Source: Choristocarpus tenellus KU-1152
Lineage: Eukaryota > Phaeophyceae
Reading direction: 5' to 3'
Length of the DNA stretch: 48,456 bases
Assembly (NCBI GenBank): GCA_964200185.2
Contig: CAXNAD020000012.1
Location: forward strand, 1-48,456
Translations under genes and position numbers: made by a program
Part shown: one piece after another, positions 10,713 through 20,927 of the stretch
Numbering within the stretch: position 1 is the first letter of the stretch
Layout of the letters: each line of letters opens with the position of its first letter
Notes under the pieces: model-generated
Told to the model about the DNA's origin: nothing
Seen by the model: only the letters and a program-made list of their open reading frames with translations
Databases searched by the model: none

Positions 10713-12402
10713 ATCAGGTATAGCGTTCTGTGATGTGACTGGATAAATGATGCCTCCAAGCCATTGGTACCCTGAAGTTGAGTTTGGATTTATTTGATCG
10801 GTGAGCACAGAAGAAGATAGGAATTTGTTGACTGAATAGACTGTTCCATGAAACACCAGGTGGTGTTGTTTGTTGAAGAAGATAAAGTTTATTCATCCTT
10901 TTTTGTGTTTTAATAAATCCTCATTTGTCTTCAGTCACCCCTAGGATAAGGCTAGGAGTGGCTCTATTACTAACTTAATGTTCTACCAGAATCTACTGAG
11001 TGAGAACTTGTTCTTGGGTTGACCTTGGTCTGGCCTTTCTTTTCTGTCGGTTCTTGAGTTTCATTATAGTAGTGATGAGAAACTGGAGTAAGGATGGTTG
11101 TTTTTTTGCAGACCTGTGAATATATGGATTTCTTTGTGGGTGTGTCTTAGACCTACTTGCTACTTGGCATTCCTTGTACCCAATGCCACATCCAGGGTGG
11201 ATAAGAATTTTCCAGGGTTATTTGACTGGGTTTACACAATATACCCTTGGCCCTTCCTTGGTGACTGATAGTCTAGCGCTGTTTTCCCTGTGTTTGTACT
11301 CACTGTTCTCAGTGCAATGAGGTAGGTAGGTCCCTTGTGACATACCAGAAAGTGAGATTTAGGTTGTCATTTTGATGAATACTATTTTTGGGATCCACTT
11401 CCTACCACTCAAGATGGACAATGTGAGGGTGCCGTTTAAGGTGTATGTGGGGGCATGGGGGTTAGACATTCCCTCTAATCGAACCTTCCAGATGTGGTAC
11501 AGGTTGGTGGTGGAAGGTGTGAGATCCAAGGGGTCAAGGTGGGAGTGTGACCTGCGATCTATTTGTGTTTGGTTTGTATCTGTGCCTCAGAATTACAACT
11601 TGTGGTAAAGATGCTCCTTTCTCTCCTTGGTGTCCCTTGTTAAAACACAGGCTATTTTCTCCTTAGTTCACAGATGCAGTCTATTATCACCAACCAGTGT
11701 TGACTGTTGATTCGTCCACTATTACTGGTTGCTTAACGTGTCAGAACTTAGATAGCACATGTACTGCTTCATACAGTATGCGAGCGACTCACTATTGCAG
11801 CATGTGTAGCTATCGTACACTTGATCCCTGGAATTTATCGACATTATTCAACAGATAAACTAAGTGTGTTACACATACGAGTTGACTCAGAGTTAGATTA
11901 ATGCATTTTTTATTTTTCCTCACAGAAGGAATAACTGTGATGCCTGATTTTTTTTTTTCTCCTTGGTATCACCCCCACTTAGACGAATTCACTTTGCACT
12001 AAGTGTACCCGATACAAAACTGTATGAGATACATTCAGAGAGAGATACATTCAGAGTTAATACACCTACAACCTTTGTTCACAAGGCAACAAACCTCTAC
12101 TCAGAGCACGCATCACTTCCTTTAAACACACTGCAGAACAGGGCGCCACATTCCAGTATTCAATCAGACTCTACACAGAACATGTCACGAGATTCATGAC
12201 ATCGAATTCATCAGTGCTTCAGTGCACTAGGTCACCTCTTTGCATACAAGACTTCAAGCTTCTACACAGAGCACATCATGTGAACCAACGATCCATGCAA
12301 GTCAAGGTTTAACATATTATTAGCCTTCTACACTTGACCGACTCACTCAACCTTGCCCTGAACTATCCCCTGGTGTAGTCAAGCTCTTGCCATCATCATA
12401 TA
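10713..12402. other. No gene recognised; upstream of gag-like remnant
   Basis: Short ORFs only. A TTGGTATCACCCCC at about 11967 recalls the plant-type tRNA-iMet primer site (TGGTATCAGAGC), but no LTR end precedes it, so I do not call one. If the gag-like region at 12403 had an LTR and leader, it would have to lie here. Confidence 0.3.
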
Positions 12403-13480
12403 ATGAACCCTCAAACACTCATCTTCTCTGGTGACGAATCTGCCTGGGACACCTTCAAACTAGACTTTGTATGGATACTGAGATGTGTGGTGCCTCAGGC
12501 CCACCGTGTCCTAGTCCAATCCAACCCACATACTCTTACCACCACAGATGCTACGGCTGTGTAAACGCTCAACACACTTCCTGATGCCACCTCACCAACA
12601 TCTAGCGACACCACACATACCTACACCAAAGATAATGATCAGCTCTTTGGTATCCTAATTGTAACCTGCCAAGGACCACCAAAAAGCCTTCTCCACGGCC
12701 TCCAGCACTGGGACAAGACCACATAAAATTATGGACTTTCGGCCTGGCATGCGCTCAAGAACAAGTGTGGTCGGTACAGAGCAGAGGATGCGCACTGTTG
12801 CTTGCCGTTCTGAGCAACGCACAGTGGAACCTAGAGAGGATCCTGACCAGTGGCTGCTTCATCATTACAGGGCTAAGGCTGAACTTGAAGGGTTTGGCAA
12901 GACCTTCAGCGACTTCCACATGTGCGCAAGGCTATCATCTCTGGACTCTTTTCTGACTATGATACCCTACAGAGCCAACTACACTTCAACTTGGACTTCG
13001 CCGCTGGGTCCCTCATCTCAGCGATCCAGGCTGCCCTCAACAATGACCTACCTCGATCTTCCTGATCCAGCTCCTGATGGAATGCCCAATGTTGCTCTCA
13101 CTGCCAAGGCCCATATATGTCACCACTGCTGCCAATGTTACCAGTACCTGCACCAATGCCCCACATGTCATATCGCCCAACCCACACCGTCTGAGCCCCC
13201 TCATGGCTCCCAGTGCTTCTATCAACTTGTCCCAACCCACACTGATCAAGAATGCTGCACACAGTGCCACCAGTTTCCTAACCACTGGCTCAACCTTCTC
13301 CTGCACCTCCTGTTACTGTCACAGCTCACTCCACCACTTCAGTAATCACCGCACCAGCCCCACCTAATGGCTGGGGCCAGGACCCTGATGGGTACTACTC
13401 CTTGTATTGCTTCACACACAACCAATACTATAAGCGCCCTCCATGCCCACACCAGAACAAAATATTCTCATGTGCTTGAC
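12403..13480 (+). pseudogene. Decayed retrotransposon gag-like region
   Basis: From ATG 12403 one frame reads MNPQTLIFSGDESAWDTFKL and on to a stop near 12560. The same frame resumes with LFGILIVTCQGPPKSLLHGL and SAWHALKNKCGRYRAEDA, the AW-x-L-x-x-K-Y/C-G pattern of UBN2-type gag proteins. After stops and frame changes, RKAIISGLFSDYDTLQSQL and SLISAIQAALNNDL follow in the order expected of gag. A C-terminal YCFTHNQYYKRPPCPHQ may be a zinc-knuckle remnant. The region has several stops and at least one frameshift. It could belong to the gypsy-like pol at 14.6 kb or to a separate copia-type element. The 204-codon ORF at 12731-13345 lies in another frame and is a shadow. Confidence 0.55.
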
Positions 13481-14396
13481 TCCTTTAAAGTTTTGTCAAT
13501 AGAGTTGCACCTCATCTTGAGAATTGCACGCACTCAGATGAACTAGTTGTGACAGTACTGTCAGAATATAATTCTCTCATTATTTTCTTGTCCTGTGTAT
13601 CCCTTGCAACAACCATAATGGGCTACTATTGACTTCCTATGGTCAGTCACGATAGCGTACAGCAGGGTGTGATGATGTGAGTGGGTAACATGGGGGGACT
13701 GCACTGGGGAGTAAGCAGGAGGGGAAACTTTGCCTGTTAGTAGTCACTGTGTTCCAGCTGCTCTGCGAGGAAAGCAACAGTAGGGTGGGCGTGCCTGGGT
13801 TAACTGGTGAGGGTTGTGCTGGGTGTGAAAAAGGGTAATGACGGTGCTTGAGAAGGAGAAGGGATAAGGGCACAGGAGGGAGTTATGTGGTATGTGCCTG
13901 GGGAGCAGAGAAGGTTAATCACCTAAGAGGAAACGTACTTCAGTTGCACCAGGAGGAATGGTAAAGGAGGAGGCTGTGCCTGAGTAGCAGGGATGTGCGT
14001 AAGGGGGACTTGCCTGTGCAAAATTGCTTTATGAAACTAAAGATATACATGTGTAGCTGTGGGATCTCTGTGTAAGTTGTAACTTGAAAGTGGGCAACAC
14101 GGAATCCAAAATTTGTGGACACATCACAAACCAGGGCCATGCCAGAAATAACATTCTGGGTCAACATTCCCTAAAAAACGTTCACAAGCAGTTGGACTAC
14201 GCAGGTAGAAGGTAGGGCCCGGGTTAGGGTTAGAAGGGAAACAAGTAACATTTTGGGCCATCCATCCCAACAATAGTGTTCTGCGAAAACTGTTGGACTA
14301 GAGGGAGAATCTTTGGTGCTGGGCAGGGTTGATGATAGTTTCATATAACGGTATATGGCATACGGCAATAACGGTATAATAACAGACGAACATGCT
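13481..14396. other. No gene recognised
   Basis: Short ORFs in all frames and no retroelement protease or reverse transcriptase motifs, although this interval separates a gag-like from a pol-like remnant. The missing protease and reverse transcriptase imply a deletion or that the two remnants are unrelated. Confidence 0.35.
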
Positions 14397-14556
14397 TTCC
14401 ACAATGCTTCCTATTCCTGAACTCTTCCATATTCTAGTTCTTGAAGCCCAACCTTATCTTCTATTCTTCAGAATACAAACACTGTCTCTTCATCCTTAGA
14501 TTGTTTCTTCTACAGAATCTTTTACACAAGAATAAAAAGCATATTCTTAACATTGA
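14397..14556 (-). repeat. 150-base repeat family R4, copy 1 (possible small solo LTR)
   Basis: The reverse complement matches 43722-43885 along its length: GTTAAGAATATGCTTTTTAT, AAACAATCTAAGGATGAAGA, TTCTGAAGAATAGAAG, CAAGAACTAGAATATGGAAG and AGTTCAGGAATAGGAAGCAT. The unit can be read TGTTAAG...GGAAGCA, so it has TG/CA ends like a small LTR. Homology continues a few bases past CA, so the ends are not proven. Confidence 0.6.
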
Positions 14557-14564
14557 CCCATCAG

Positions 14565-15956
14565 GGGATATATGCAACAGGTGACAAGACCCTGCTATTC
14601 ACCACTGATATTAAGTGGTGTGGGAAGATTTACACAGGACAGACCGCCCGGCATGATCCTGTTCGTCTACAGGGGCTGGTTGACCTTCACAGGCCCAAGA
14701 CAGCGGGGGAGATGATGCAGTTCTTGCAGGCTGTAAACTGGCTGAAGATACATCTGCCTCGTATGTCTGATACAGTAGAGTCCCTGCCAGTGTTGCTGGA
14801 AAGGCGTCTGGCAGGTGTAAAACGCCGGACCAAACTGGTAGCCTCCACCCTTCCCATACATGAGGAGGATTGATCCCCGGAGCAGGCAGCGGCATGGATA
14901 GCTGCACAAAAAATGGTCTCAAAGGCAGTCGAGCTCTTATATCCCAGGGAGGGGTGTGCAGTAGTGATGTTTCCAGACGCCTCTGACAACCACTGGGGGT
15001 GTTTAGTTACACATGTCCTTAAGGAGGAGCTGAATAGTGGTGTGGCAGTTGAAGATAAGAGCCATGAGCCACTGGGATTCCTGAGCGGTTCTTTCAGAGG
15101 GTCACAGCTACGCTGAGTCACGGTGGATAAGGAGGCGTTTGCCATCGTGGGAACTTATCGGCGTTTGGAGTGGCTGCTCTGGCAGGGGGCCCACATTTTT
15201 TGCGACTATCGAAATCTTGCCTATATCTTTCACCCATCCCTGTGTGTCACAGATCTGAAGCCACTGCTCAACGTCCTTTACATTGGGCAACATTCCTGGG
15301 ACAGTATGACTACACTATCCAAGCACATCACTGGAGAGCGGAACTGCTGGGGGGACTTGTTGTCTAGGTGGACTGATGTCCCTGCGGTGGCCGTGCGAGC
15401 TATAACCGTGTCTCCGGACGTGCAGGGGGTACATGAGGCACAACTAGCGGCCATCTAGGCCCTAGGGGGTGCGATGATGCATGCAAGTGGAGGAATTATG
15501 ACCTCTGCTGGCCGTGTACATCAAGACCAGGATAATATGATGCGCATGGGTGCTGAGATTACAGCCCCACTGTGGATACCTGATGAGGTCAAGGATCTGC
15601 AAACGCGCCTGATGGTGTGTGTGTGGCACATATGGGAGAAGTTGGGTATCGTAGTAGGGCAGCAACGGTACAGAGGCTGAAGGGGTTAGGTATTGCGTTT
15701 GGTCTACAATGGAGGCAGACGTGGCGGAGTTTGTACAGGATTGTTTGAACTGCATGGATTTCAAGGCTGGTGAGCGTTTACCCAGACCCTACAGGCAGAC
15801 GGTGCATGGCACCGCGGTGGGGCAGGTACATCACTTTGACTATTTACACGTGGGTGAAAGCGGGCCATTGGAGGATGATGGTCTGGACGAGAGCAAAGGT
15901 TACAAGTATATCCTGGTCATGGAGGATGACTTAAGCAGCTTCATATGGCTGGAACC
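14565..15956 (+). pseudogene. Ty3/gypsy-like pol remnant: RNase H, zinc-binding and integrase start
   Basis: Conceptual translation follows the gypsy pol order. First comes the end of reverse transcriptase with the connection (FLQAVNWLKIHLPRMSDTVE). RNase H follows at about 14915-15240: VVMFPDASDNHWGC, HEPLGFLSGSFRGSQLR, VDKEAFAIVGTYRRLEW and FCDYRNLAYIFHP. Near 15380 is NCWGDLLSRW, typical of the gypsy RNase H/integrase linker. Then come the zinc-binding region (CLNCMDFKAGER) and the integrase core beginning HHFDYLHVGESGPLEDD and YILVMEDDLSSFIWLEP. In-frame stops at about 14871, 15115 and 15456 and frame changes near 15660 disable it. The HEPLxFLSGxF motif and DDLSSFIWL are like elements I associate with oomycetes and other protists. 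The integrase is cut at 15956 by the copia LTR. Confidence 0.8.
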
Positions 15957-16025
15957 TGTGCAATATAGGTTGGTAGTCTTTAGGTTCTTATGTATTTGGT
16001 AACCAGTAAATATGTTACGAAAAGA

Positions 16026-16089
16026 TTGACTGCGTGGCTTAATGTCAATCATTTGATTCCATACGCCCAGGGTAATACGTTCGAATCTC
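16026..16089 (+). promoter_or_regulatory. tRNA-like A-box/B-box pair in LTR A1
   Basis: A-box-like TTGACTGCGTGGCTTAATG (16026) is followed 51 bases later by B-box-like ACGTTCGAATCTC (16077). The spacing and sequences match a tRNA-type polymerase III internal promoter. Equivalent pairs occur at 28511-28530/28465-28477, 25725-25746/25684-25697, 24540-24564/24499-24513 and 30182-30202/30128-30141 in the minus-strand LTRs. I could not fold a complete cloverleaf, so this is a promoter-like or tRNA-derived remnant and not a tRNA gene. Confidence 0.6.
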
Positions 16090-16159
16090 AATGGGTTGAT
16101 TTCTTATTGCTTAATGTAAGTGGCTGATGCAGGACGACTGATGCAGTTGCGACAGACGC

Positions 16160-16335
16160 AGAACGACTGATATAGTACGAGTGACGCAGAACGAGTGACG
16201 TAGTACTAGTGACACAGAACGAGTGACGTAGTACTAGTGACGCAGAACAAGTGACGTAGTACTAGTGACGCAGAACGAGTGACGTAGTGCGATTGACATA
16301 GACACGTTCTGACGTGTCTGACGTGCGCAATAGAT
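16160..16335 (+). promoter_or_regulatory. Tandem TGACG array upstream of LTR TATA box
   Basis: Alternating 14-15 base units of the type GTGACGTAGTACTA and GTGACGCAGAACGA give four TGACGTAG, about three TGACGCAG and, near 16310, two TGACGTG motifs. TGACG is the half-site of CREB/ATF and plant TGA-type bZIP factors. The array sits just upstream of the TATA box near 16401, the expected place of a retroelement enhancer. Binding is an inference. Confidence 0.5.
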
Positions 16336-16443
16336 AACGAGGCAGAGCACCCCCCATCTCGAGGGATGGTGCTCACTCCGCTAATAAATTCATTCATACC
16401 ATATATAAAGCAAAAACTCCATTCGAACAGCTCTTTTTGCACA

Positions 16444-16463
16444 CAGGTTATGAGCCTCACAGG
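16444..16463 (+). other. Primer binding site, Met-tRNA anticodon-loop type
   Basis: CAGGTTATGAGCCTCACAGG follows the LTR directly. GGTTATGAGCC is complementary to GGCUCAUAACC, the anticodon loop and part of the stem of a Met tRNA. Drosophila copia uses GGTTATGGGCCCAG in the same way with a half tRNA-iMet. The other three copies keep it (29879-29896, about 25420-25437, about 24197-24214), with one change each in two of them. Confidence 0.65.
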
Positions 16464-17318
16464 TATGGAAGCGGACCCACGTCAGCTGCCATCATGTAGT
16501 GGCGCGTGTGGGCATACAAGGGAAAAGTGGGCAGAATGGCGGATGGCGCTGGTGAGCTATGTGGGCTGGAAGGGACTGTACCACATCCACCAACCAGCAT
16601 ACCCCATCCCTGTACCTCCTACGGATGATACATCGTTTGGGGAACGCAGCACGTACAACGAGTACGTCAAGCATCGCGAGGCCTTGTGATTCTTGCTGGA
16701 CCAGGCCACACGAGGGGGGGCCGCAGCGATAGGTGGTCAGCACCCATGAAAACAACGGCAGCCCCGACGGGAGGGCAGCCTGGCTCGAGTTGGAGCAGAT
16801 CTATGGGGGGCACACTGCGGTACAGCGGCCCATGCATCTCATAGCTCTCGAGATGAAGCTGCGGGACATGTACTGCTTGTAGCTGGAGATCGCTGCCGAC
16901 TTCGTCGTTCGTCTAGATCACATCTGGACAGATTACGAGCAGCTGGAGGCGGAAAAGGAGAAGCACACCGAGAAGGGGGCTCTGATCATCGGCATCAGGG
17001 ACAGCATGCGACAGGTGTTTGCACAGCTGTCCACAGCTCCAGACCTCACCTACGACCAACTCAAAAACGCCATCATCTCCTCCTCATCATACATGACGAT
17101 GGAGGTCACGTCGGAAACGACCAGGAAATCGGGGGCTATGGTACTCCACACAGGTGCAGGGACACCGACAAGGAGACAGGGATCCGGGAGCGGCCTCGGT
17201 GCCAACAATGTGCTTTCTGTCTCAAATTCAACCACAGATGGGAAAGAATCCCACTCGTATTTGACTGGCAAACCTCCTGCTAAGCGCCGCCACGAGCTTG
17301 GGGCGGCGCGCAAATTTC
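16450..17318 (+). pseudogene. Copia-family gag, copy A
   Basis: Gag packages the element RNA. The frame opens at an ATG inside the primer site (MSLTGMEADPRQLPS) and runs through TREKWAEWRMALVSYVGWKG and DTSFGERSTYNEYVKHREAL, then stops at 16687. The rest is recovered in other frames, up to SYMTMEVTSETTR, LKFNHRWE (zinc-knuckle trace) and KPPAKRRHELGAARKF. Copies B and C keep WLKLEQIYE and VIRLDHVWTEYKQLEVAKED-type stretches, which identify the UBN2-like gag fold. Gag ends abruptly at 17318, where another LTR start begins. Confidence 0.75.
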
Positions 17319-17359
17319 TGTGCAATATAGGCTGGTGGTAGTCTGTCTATAGGTTCTTA
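17319..17359 (+). repeat. LTR 5' fragment, interrupted by Tc1 insertion
   Basis: TGTGCAATATAGGCTGGTGG and the following TCTGTCTATAGGTTCTTA match the first 40 bases of the family LTR. The Tc1-like element begins at 17360 after a TA. The rest of this LTR is not found on the other side. Confidence 0.7.
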
Positions 17360-18870
17360 CAGTCCGCGCCAAAAGTGTAAGACCACCCGTAAATCATAGA
17401 AAAAGCAAGAACTAATTATAAACAGATTTCTTTTTATCCAATCAAATTCATTCTACTTCTTGCACCTCTCTGCTTGGCTGGAGATCTTCTATAACTGTCA
17501 AAGTTGGGGGGTAGGTATGAAACGTGTCGTGAAAGGTTGCGACAAAAGTACAAGACCAGATTAGAAAGATGACGATAGAGTGCTATTTAATAGGATTTCT
17601 TAGCTCCTTTTCTTTCAATTACTTAGATACGACGTTTGTTCATGGGCGCGAGCAGTTTTTCCATAGTTTCAACCTCAATGTCGTCCCAAGTTTTCTTCAC
17701 ACTCTCCATCAGCTCGAAGCGTGATTAGTACTGTTTTCCATGGTGCTGTCCAAGTCATGCCTCGAGGGTCGAAACTCACTGAGATGGAGAAAGGGATGAT
17801 TCTGGCCCTCCACAAGGTTGGAGAGAGCCATAGGAAGATCGTGGAGCTCATTGGGCGGTCGAAAACTGTGGTAACACGGTTCCTGAAGGATCCATCATCG
17901 TATGGAAGTGCACCCAAGTCAGGAAGGCCGTCCAAACTCACCTCTTCTGTCCGTCTTCCGGTTGTCAGGCATGCAAAAAACTCCAAGTTGAGTGCTAGGG
18001 AGCTCCGAAACGCTCTCAATCTTGACTGTAGCGTATGTACAGTCCAGTGCTGTCTGTATGATGATGAAATGATCGTGTGCAGTATGCAAATGCGAACCCC
18101 CGACCTGACACCTCGGCACAAGGAAGCAAGGGCTCGGTTTGCCATGGAAAATGTCTCATGGGGGCCAGGATGGGGTGATGTCGTATTTGCAGACGAAAAG
18201 AAATTCAACCTAGATGGACTGGATGGCCTCCAAATGTACTGGCAAGATCTGAGGGATGACCCTGAGGAGTTTGTGAGCGGGCAGAGAGGTGGTGGTGGTG
18301 TGATGCTATGGGCTGGGTTTTCCTCTTCGGTAAGACTGAGCTGGCAATTCTGGAGGGCAACCAAGATTCAGAGGGGTATATACGGACACTCTCGGAGTAC
18401 TTTCTGCCCTTTTCCCATCGTACTTATGGTGGGGAATGCAATTCTACAGCAGGATAATGCACCCATCCAAGTCTCTGAGGTGACAAAAGAACGTTCCAGG
18501 AGCATGATCCATCTAATGGAGTGGCCACCGAAATCCCCCGATCTCAATCCAATAGAGAATCTCTGGGAGATCATGGCTCGCAAAGTTTATGCCCATGGAA
18601 AATAGTACTCATCATGCTTCGGCTGATGGAGTGTGTGAAGAAAGCTTGGGACTACTTTGAGGTTGAAACTATGGAAAAACTGCTCTCATCCATGAACAAA
18701 AATTATGTCCAAGTAATTGAAAGAAAAGGAGCTAAAACATCCTAATTAAATAGAACTTTATCATCTTTCTCATCTGATCTTACACTTTTGTCGCAACCTT
18801 TCAAGATACGTTTCGTACCTACCCACCTTTGACGGTTATAGGAGATCACCAACCAAGCAGAGAGGAGACC
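17360..18870 (+). mobile_element. Tc1/mariner-type element with long inverted repeats, right end truncated
   Basis: The left end follows TA and begins CAGTCCGCGCCAAAAGTGTA, a Tc1-type terminus. Inverted repeats of roughly 280 bases (about 17465-17746 and 18585-18870) flank the transposase. A direct repeat CAAAAGTGTAAGACCA occurs at 17370 (outer) and as CAAAAGTACAAGACCA at 17543 (inner), an IR/DR layout like Sleeping Beauty. On the right only the inner repeat (inverted, 18777-18793) remains, and beyond 18870 the outer segment cannot be found. The right arm covers the 3' end of the transposase gene, so the left arm carries an inverted copy of that coding end. Confidence 0.85.
17757..18745 (+). 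pseudogene. Tc1-type transposase, frameshifted
   Basis: The enzyme cuts and pastes the element at TA sites. ATG 17757 starts MPRGSKLTEMEKGMILALHK, a helix-turn-helix with GESHRKIVELIGRSKTVVTR and a GRPSKLT linker. The catalytic D-D-E residues are visible: VVFADEKKFNLDG (18183), LQQDNAPI (about 18450) and SPDLNPIENLWE (about 18536). Thirty-three residues lie between the second D and the E, one fewer than the usual 34. The frame shifts near 18325, where LAILEGNQDSEGYIRTLSEY is read in another frame, and returns before LQQDNAPI. TAG at 18603 replaces an expected Gln codon and another shift precedes LMECVKKAWDYFEVETMEKL, ending at the stop at 18743. The element cannot encode an active enzyme as it stands. 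A 229-codon antisense ORF is a shadow. Confidence 0.85.
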
Positions 18871-19011
18871 ACACAGAGGTCACTCTTCCAATTTTAACCA
18901 TGTAATCACGTTCAGGAAAGGGGGTCGTGTGAGGCTTCACACTCTCCTATCTTCACTACTGAGAAATAGCATTACCTCCCAAGGTAATTTGCACACTTGG
19001 CACCTCACCAA

Positions 19012-20790
19012 AGTCAACAGATTTCTCCCAGGATGGGACAACGTCAGCGTATGGATAGGGCAGAGCAGATGGGGGCCAAATGCCTGACCCCACACTCTGG
19101 ACAGTGGGCATCTTCCCGGCTGGAGCAGCGCCAGAGGGTGGACTACATGTCCCAGCTATACGACCTGGAGGAAGGCGACGACATGGACATGAACTACTTC
19201 GTGTCAACCCTCATACAGGGGAACAACCACGATGTGTACTGCCTTACGGGTCTCATGGCGGAGGTGGCAACAGGTGCAGACGAGCCGTCTACAACAAAGG
19301 AGGCCTTGAGTGGGTCGGATGCAGAGCAGTGGCAGGAGGTCATGGAGAAGGAAATGGCAGGGATATGACAGAAGGGGACGTTTGGTGACGAGGTCCTGCC
19401 CCAAGGGAGGAAGACGATCAAGACTGGATTCGTTCAAAATCAAGAGTTCCGTGGACGGAACGGTTGAATGCTGTAAGGCGCGACTTGTGGCCCACGGCTT
19501 CACCCAATACGCAGGTGTGGACTTCTTCGAAACCTTCAGCCCGGTGGTGGGGTACGACACACTGCGGTGTATCATATCCGTCGCAGCATACAGAGGTTGG
19601 AGTATCGACGCCCTGGACTTCACACAGGCCTACCTCAATGCAGAACTACAGGAAAACGTCTTGTTGGATCTTCCTTACGGTCGCACCGTTAAGGCAGAAA
19701 AGGCAATCTATGGGCTGAAGCAGTCAGCCAGGGAGTGTTATCACGAGCTACGCTGCACTATTCTAGCTGAAGGGTGGACGAGCGGCCAACACGACTAGTG
19801 CCTCTACTTCAGGAAGAGTGAAGACGGACGCATCGCTATTCTCACCACCTATGTGGACGACACTGCCACCACCGGGGACTTCACGGAGGAGAACCAGGGC
19901 ATCGCTGCTGGAGAAGTAAGAGGGGCAGGACCTTGGCACGCCGGGCAAGCTGATTGGGTTGGGCATTACCGTGGGTGCGAAAGGCATGACCCTGGACCAA
20001 CAGGTATACGCGCAAAGCATCATCATGGGCGGGATGGGCTCCACGGAAGTGCGGGACACATCGACACCACTGGACCCCGGCATGGACCTCTCTGCCAGGC
20101 ATGGCAATGAGGAGGTACTAAATCCCACCCTATACTCCTACTACGCCAGCGTCCTCGGCCAACTCATGTTTCTACCAGGCATGAGACGCACCGACCTGGC
20201 CAACAGCGTTCGTGAAGTGGAGCGTAGGGCGGCCTCTCTATACATGCGACATTGGTGCGGACTGCAACATGTTCTGCGCTACTGGGTGTCTGCATTCACT
20301 ATCGTCGGGGAGCAAAGATATGAACAGAGGGGACGGAGAGGTCTTGGTGGGTATGGGGATTCCGACTGGGGCACCGACTCCCAAAGACGCAGGAGTGTGA
20401 CAAGTTACCTACTTTTGTTTAAGGTATCTCCGATAGCCTGGCGCTCCAATCTTCATCCTCTCCAGCTCGGAGGCAGAGTAGACGGTAATGGCATACTGCA
20501 TGCGCCACTGCATTTTCCTTCGAGGCATTCTGGGGGAGATCGGCCTACTACAAGACCATACTCCCTGGTTCTGTGACAACCGTGGTGCTATCCTGGCGGG
20601 CAGCATCGCAGGTTTGAACGGAAGAGCCAAGCACGTGGACATGAAGCTGAAGTGCACCAGAGAATACCTGGAACAGGGTCTGTTCCATGTAGAATAAGTT
20701 TCAACATCAAAACAACTGGCCGACATTTTGACCAAGTCATTGCGCAAGAGCCTTACTTCTGATTTTGTGCATTCCGTGCTTTCATGTCGG
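19012..20790 (+). pseudogene. Copia-family reverse transcriptase and RNase H, copy A
   Basis: After the Tc1 element, copia pol resumes at the same linker that copy B carries near 27000. Conceptual translation gives SDAEQWQEVMEKEMAGI, then reverse transcriptase: KARLVAHGFTQYAGVDFFET, FSPVVGYDTLRCIISVAA, YGLKQSARECYHEL and the catalytic TTYVDDTATTGDF near 19848. Downstream come RNase H stretches GYGDSDWGTDSQ, SSSEAE-like remains, MAYCMRHCIFLRGILGEIG, FCDNRGAILAGS and KHVDMKLKCTREYLEQGLF, then KQLADILTKSLRKSL. The TAG at 19798, a TGA at 19366 and several frameshifts disable it. Protease and integrase are absent here. It is the only copy in the window that keeps the YVDD core. Confidence 0.85.
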
Positions 20791-20832
20791 GAGTGAGCTT
20801 TTGTCAGCAACTTTGCTGCATGCTCATGGGAG

Positions 20833-20927
20833 TGTGCAATATAGGCTGGTAGTGTAAAGGTTTCTTACGTGTTTGATAAACAGTTTTATCTAACAAAAGT
20901 GTTGACTTAAAGAGCTCTTTCTGCACA
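20833..20927 (+). repeat. Copia-family LTR, 95 bases, internally deleted (3' LTR of copy A)
   Basis: It begins TGTGCAATATAGGCTGGTAG and ends AGAGCTCTTTCTGCACA, keeping both LTR ends but lacking about 390 internal bases, including the B box, TGACG array and TATA box. It sits at the expected place after the RNase H end and a purine run (ATGGGAG). Flanks of this LTR and of LTR A1 do not match as a target duplication. Confidence 0.75.

Larger units (their letters stand above)
15957..16443 (+). repeat. Copia-family LTR A1 (5' LTR of copy A)
   Basis: The LTR begins TGTGCAATATAGG and ends TTTTTGCACA, so its ends form the inverted repeat TGTGC/GCACA. It holds a tRNA-like A-box/B-box pair at 16026-16089, an array of TGACG motifs at about 16160-16335 and a TATA box (ATATATAAAG) at about 16401. 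A primer site and gag follow directly. It interrupts the gypsy integrase after WLEP. Confidence 0.85.

Noticed and set aside
11960-11985. Plant-type copia primer site (TGGTATCA)
   Set aside because: No LTR end (CA) precedes it and the match fails after eight bases.
12731-13345. 204-codon plus-strand ORF
   Set aside because: It lies out of frame with the UBN2-like gag trace (SAWHALKNKCG), is Cys/His/Pro-rich by chance of a CA-rich stretch, and has no motif of its own.
16026-16089. Genuine tRNA gene in the LTR
   Set aside because: A and B boxes are present, but I could not pair an acceptor stem or T stem in any copy, so only a promoter-like remnant is claimed.
17675-18364. 229-codon minus-strand ORF
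   Set aside because: It is antisense to the Tc1 transposase and shows no family features; the sense frame has HTH and DDE motifs.
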